Part shown: piece by piece, positions 56,146-58,890 of the stretch
How the letters are laid out: each line of letters starts with the position of its first letter
How positions within the stretch are numbered: position 1 is the stretch's first letter
Origin: Bacillus sp. 7884-1
GTDB lineage: Bacteria > Bacillota > Bacilli > Bacillales > Cytobacillaceae
Length of the DNA: 58,890 bases
Assembly (NCBI RefSeq): GCF_002272245.1
Contig: NZ_NPDD01000193.1
Coordinates: 1 to 58,890, forward strand
Direction of reading: 5' to 3'
Translations under genes and position numbers: made by a program
Notes under the pieces: model-generated
What the model saw: the letters and a program-made list of their open reading frames with translations, nothing else
Told to the model about the DNA's origin: nothing
The model's database searches: none

Positions 56146-57603
56146 TTAACCAATAATTTTTTGAATTCTATTTAGAACTTTTCCTTTTCCTAAAAGTTCA
56201 ATAGCCTGAGGTAAATCTGGACCATGTGTTTGACCAGAAACAGCTGCACGAATCGGCATAAACAAATTTTTTCCCTTTTGACCGGTGGATTTTTGAACTG
56301 CCTTCATCGCCGCTTTAATTTCACCGGCTTTAAAGTTGTCTAGTTTCTCTAGCTCCTCAGCAAAAGCCTTAAGTACTTCAGGAACTGTTTCTCCTGTTAA
56401 TACTTCCTTAGCATCCTCTTCGTATTCTGCCTCTTCTTTAAAAAACATATCCGAAAGCTCAACAATCTCTGCACCGAAGCTCATTTTTTCCTGTAACAAA
56501 CTAACTAAACCTCTTGCCCACTCATGATCTTCATCCGTCAAGCTCTCACTTAACACTCCAGCTTTTACTAGATGTGGCATGGATAGCTCCAATACTCGAT
56601 CAACCTCTATCTTCTTCATATATTGATTGTTCATCCATGTCAGCTTATTTGTATCAAATAAAGCCGGGGATTTTGATAAGCGATTGGCATCGAAAATTTC
56701 AATAAATTCCTCTTTAGAGTATAGCTCCTCTTCACCTGTTGGTGACCAGCCTAGTAATGTAATAAAGTTAAACAAAGCCTCTGGCAGATAGCCTAATTCT
56801 TCATATTGTTCGATAAATTGAATAATAGATTCATCCCGTTTGCTTAACTTCTTTCTGCTTTCATTCACGATTAGTGTCATGTGACCAAAAATCGGCGGCT
56901 CCCAGCCTAAGGCTTGATATACCATTAACTGCTTAGGCGTATTGGATATATGGTCATCTCCGCGAAGGACATGCGAAATTTTCATTAAGTAATCATCAAC
57001 CGTTACCGCAAAATTATAAGTTGGCGTTCCATCCTTTTTGATGATGACCCAATCGCCCATTCCTTCCGACTCAAAGGAAACAGTCCCTTTTACCATATCC
57101 TCGAAGGTGTAAGTTTTCCCTTCTGGTACGATGATTCGAATACTCGGCTCGCGGCCTTCACTTTCTAATTTTGCACGTTCCTCAGCAGTTAGATGACGGC
57201 ACTTTCCAGAATATTGAGGAGTTTCGCCTCTTTCAGTCTGCTCTTCCCGTTCTGCTGCGATTTCTGCTTCTGTACAATAACATTTATAGGCATGACCATT
57301 TTCTAATAATTGATTGTAGTAGGTTTGATAAATATCATTTCTCTCTGACTGTCGATAAGGTCCATATTCACCGCCGACATCCACACTTTCATCCCAATCC
57401 ATACCGAGCCATTTAAGGTATTTTAATTGGCTTTCTTCTCCGCCAGCAATATTCCGTTTCTTATCTGTGTCTTCAATCCGGATAATAAATTTACCGCCCT
57501 GATTACGTGCAAACAAATAATTAAATAATGCAGTACGGGCATTCCCAATATGTAAATGTCCAGTAGGACTTGGAGCATACCTTACACGAACTTCATTTGA
57601 CAT
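56146..57603 (-). CDS. gltX: Glutamyl-tRNA synthetase
   Basis: 485-residue class I synthetase. The HIGH motif is in [15 protein letters not shown] and the KMSKS motif is KLSKRDES. Two ATGs in a row (57606 and 57603) follow GGAGG; the second has the better 7-bp spacing. In bacilli it also charges tRNA-Gln for GatCAB. Confidence 0.97.
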   Translation of the reverse strand: MSNEVRVRYAPSPTGHLHIGNARTALFNYLFARNQGGKFIIRIEDTDKKRNIAGGEESQLKYLKWLGMDWDESVDVGGEYGPYRQSERNDIYQTYYNQLLENGHAYKCYCTEAEIAAEREEQTERGETPQYSGKCRHLTAEERAKLESEGREPSIRIIVPEGKTYTFEDMVKGTVSFESEGMGDWVIIKKDGTPTYNFAVTVDDYLMKISHVLRGDDHISNTPKQLMVYQALGWEPPIFGHMTLIVNESRKKLSKRDESIIQFIEQYEELGYLPEALFNFITLLGWSPTGEEELYSKEEFIEIFDANRLSKSPALFDTNKLTWMNNQYMKKIEVDRVLELSMPHLVKAGVLSESLTDEDHEWARGLVSLLQEKMSFGAEIVELSDMFFKEEAEYEEDAKEVLTGETVPEVLKAFAEELEKLDNFKAGEIKAAMKAVQKSTGQKGKNLFMPIRAAVSGQTHGPDLPQAIELLGKGKVLNRIQKIIG

Positions 57604-57677
57604 CATTATGCCTCCGTATACCGTTGATTTTCTATATCTGATTTATTTTACCATTGTGTATTTCAGCAATAAAGAAT

Positions 57678-58154
57678 TTAATTCCTTTTTAGTAAAACTA
57701 CCGCTTGTGAGGCAATTCCTTCACCACGGCCAGTAAAGCCTAGCTTTTCTGTCGTTGTCGCCTTCACATTGATTTGTTCAGGAGAAGCATTAAGTAATTC
57801 AGCAATTCTCACTTTCATTTGCTGAATATAGGGTGCCATTTTAGGCTTTTGTGCAATGATTGTACAATCTGCATTAACAAGCTCATATCCTCTATCTTTG
57901 ACAAGCTGCCACACATGCTCCATCAATTTAGCTGAATCTGCATCTTTAAAGTTTGGATCTGTATCTGGAAAATGCCTGCCAATATCACCTTCTCCAATAG
58001 CTCCAAGACATGCATCCGCTACCGTATGTAATAAAACATCTGCATCTGAGTGTCCCAGCAGTCCTTTTTCATATGGGATGGTAATGCCGCCAATAATCAG
58101 CGGTCGATCCTCCGTTAATTGATGTACATCAAAGCCTTGTCCAATACGAAACAT
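57678..58154 (-). CDS. ispF: 2-C-methyl-D-erythritol 2,4-cyclodiphosphate synthase
   Basis: MEP-pathway enzyme forming the cyclic diphosphate. [13 protein letters not shown] holds the zinc-binding Asp and His, and [12 protein letters not shown] the rest of the site. The ATG at 58154 gives 158 residues, the family length; a TTG at 58160 is too close to the AGGGAG. It starts 2 bp after the ispD stop. Confidence 0.97.
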   Translation of the reverse strand: MFRIGQGFDVHQLTEDRPLIIGGITIPYEKGLLGHSDADVLLHTVADACLGAIGEGDIGRHFPDTDPNFKDADSAKLMEHVWQLVKDRGYELVNADCTIIAQKPKMAPYIQQMKVRIAELLNASPEQINVKATTTEKLGFTGRGEGIASQAVVLLKRN

Positions 58155-58156
58155 AT

Positions 58157-58846
58157 TCAAAAACTCCCTTGTCTTTTCTGTAAAATTGCTTGTGCAAAAA
58201 ATAGATCTTCCTGTGTCGTAAGCTTGATATTATCATAGTCCCCCTCGACCATTGTAACTGGATGAGAGATTCGCTCTACCAAACTAGAATCATCCGTACC
58301 GATAAATCCATCCTTTTCTGCCTGTTCGTATGCCCTATACAATAGGGAAAAACGAAAAGCTTGTGGGGTTTGTACAGCCCACAAGCTAGACCTTTCGACA
58401 GTTGCCATTACTACATCATCACGTACTGTTTTCATGGTATCTTTTGCTGGCACTCCAATGATTGCTGCACCTGTTTCTTGTGCTGTATCTAGTAGTCGGT
58501 GAATATGTTCCTTGAGAATAAAAGGACGAGCCGCATCATGAACAAGAATTATCCCATCAGTCTTCACTGTCTTCAAGGCATTATAAATGCTATCCTGACG
58601 CTCTTTCCCTCCTGGAACTAATTCAAGCACCTTCTTCACTCCATGCTCCTTCAAAAGGGAATTAAATTCAGCTTCGTCCTGTTGGTGAATGGCTAAGATT
58701 ATTCCATCACATAGCTCATCTTCCTCAAAAACCTTTAGTGAATGAATGAATACAGGAATACTATTTAACTCTAATAAAAGCTTATTTTTCCCTGCGCCCA
58801 TCCTCTTCCCTTGACCTGCAGCAGGTATAATGACTTGATAAGCCAT
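58157..58846 (-). CDS. ispD: 2-C-methyl-D-erythritol 4-phosphate cytidylyltransferase
   Basis: Third enzyme of the MEP pathway. 229 residues with the nucleotide loop [17 protein letters not shown] and the DAARPF motif. It is complete in this window; the 44 bp upstream hold only GGAGATTTATT as ribosome binding site. Confidence 0.97.
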   Translation of the reverse strand: MAYQVIIPAAGQGKRMGAGKNKLLLELNSIPVFIHSLKVFEEDELCDGIILAIHQQDEAEFNSLLKEHGVKKVLELVPGGKERQDSIYNALKTVKTDGIILVHDAARPFILKEHIHRLLDTAQETGAAIIGVPAKDTMKTVRDDVVMATVERSSLWAVQTPQAFRFSLLYRAYEQAEKDGFIGTDDSSLVERISHPVTMVEGDYDNIKLTTQEDLFFAQAILQKRQGSF

Positions 58847-58890
58847 AATAAATCTCCAATCTATTCTTTCTAGCTTCCAGTCTAGCTGCG

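Overview
The window is a stretch of a low-GC Gram-positive chromosome of the family Bacillaceae (Bacillus or Neobacillus-like). Gene order and protein sequences follow the Bacillus subtilis ribosomal region closely, and a sporulation sigma factor (SigH) and a cysteine T-box are present. The genus is an inference. The window is shown against the direction of the conserved block, so nearly all core genes lie on the minus strand.

From right to left (transcription order) the core runs: ispD-ispF (isoprenoid precursors); gltX, a tRNA-Cys T-box, cysE-cysS-mrnC-rlmB-rae1; sigH; rpmG-secE; nusG; rplK-rplA; rplJ-rplL; an RsmC-like methyltransferase; rpoB-rpoC; the L7Ae-like gene; rpsL-rpsG-fusA-tuf; the S10-spc-alpha block from rpsJ to rplQ; ecfA1-ecfA2-ecfT-truA; rplM-rpsI. 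Promoters with good -10 and -35 boxes are visible before sigH, rplK, rplJ, rpsJ (two) and rplM. The L10 leader, L13 leader and T-box control elements can be read from the sequence. The map gene, normally between adk and infA, is absent.

Left of rpsI the conserved order breaks. The last 63 bp of rpsI are repeated about 4.3 kb away (62 of 63 identical), and the rpsI terminator occurs three times in direct orientation. Between the two rpsI ends lie three plus-strand genes: a His-rich protein resembling spore-surface CsxC-type proteins, an ATP-grasp carboxylate ligase and a YheC/YheD-type ATP-grasp protein. Short GTGGTCA repeats sit just inside both ends. This looks like a small island inserted at the 3' end of rpsI that has lost its integrase. 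A CapA-like metallophosphatase gene lies between the second and third terminator copies.

Further left is a minus-strand peptidoglycan-recycling operon (serine hydrolase AmiE-like, NagZ, NamZ) whose promoter carries a NagR/DasR-type operator and a cre site. Next come a plus-strand repeat-bearing coiled-coil protein of unknown function and, at the left edge, a BceAB-type peptide-resistance ABC transporter with a BceR-like inverted repeat upstream.
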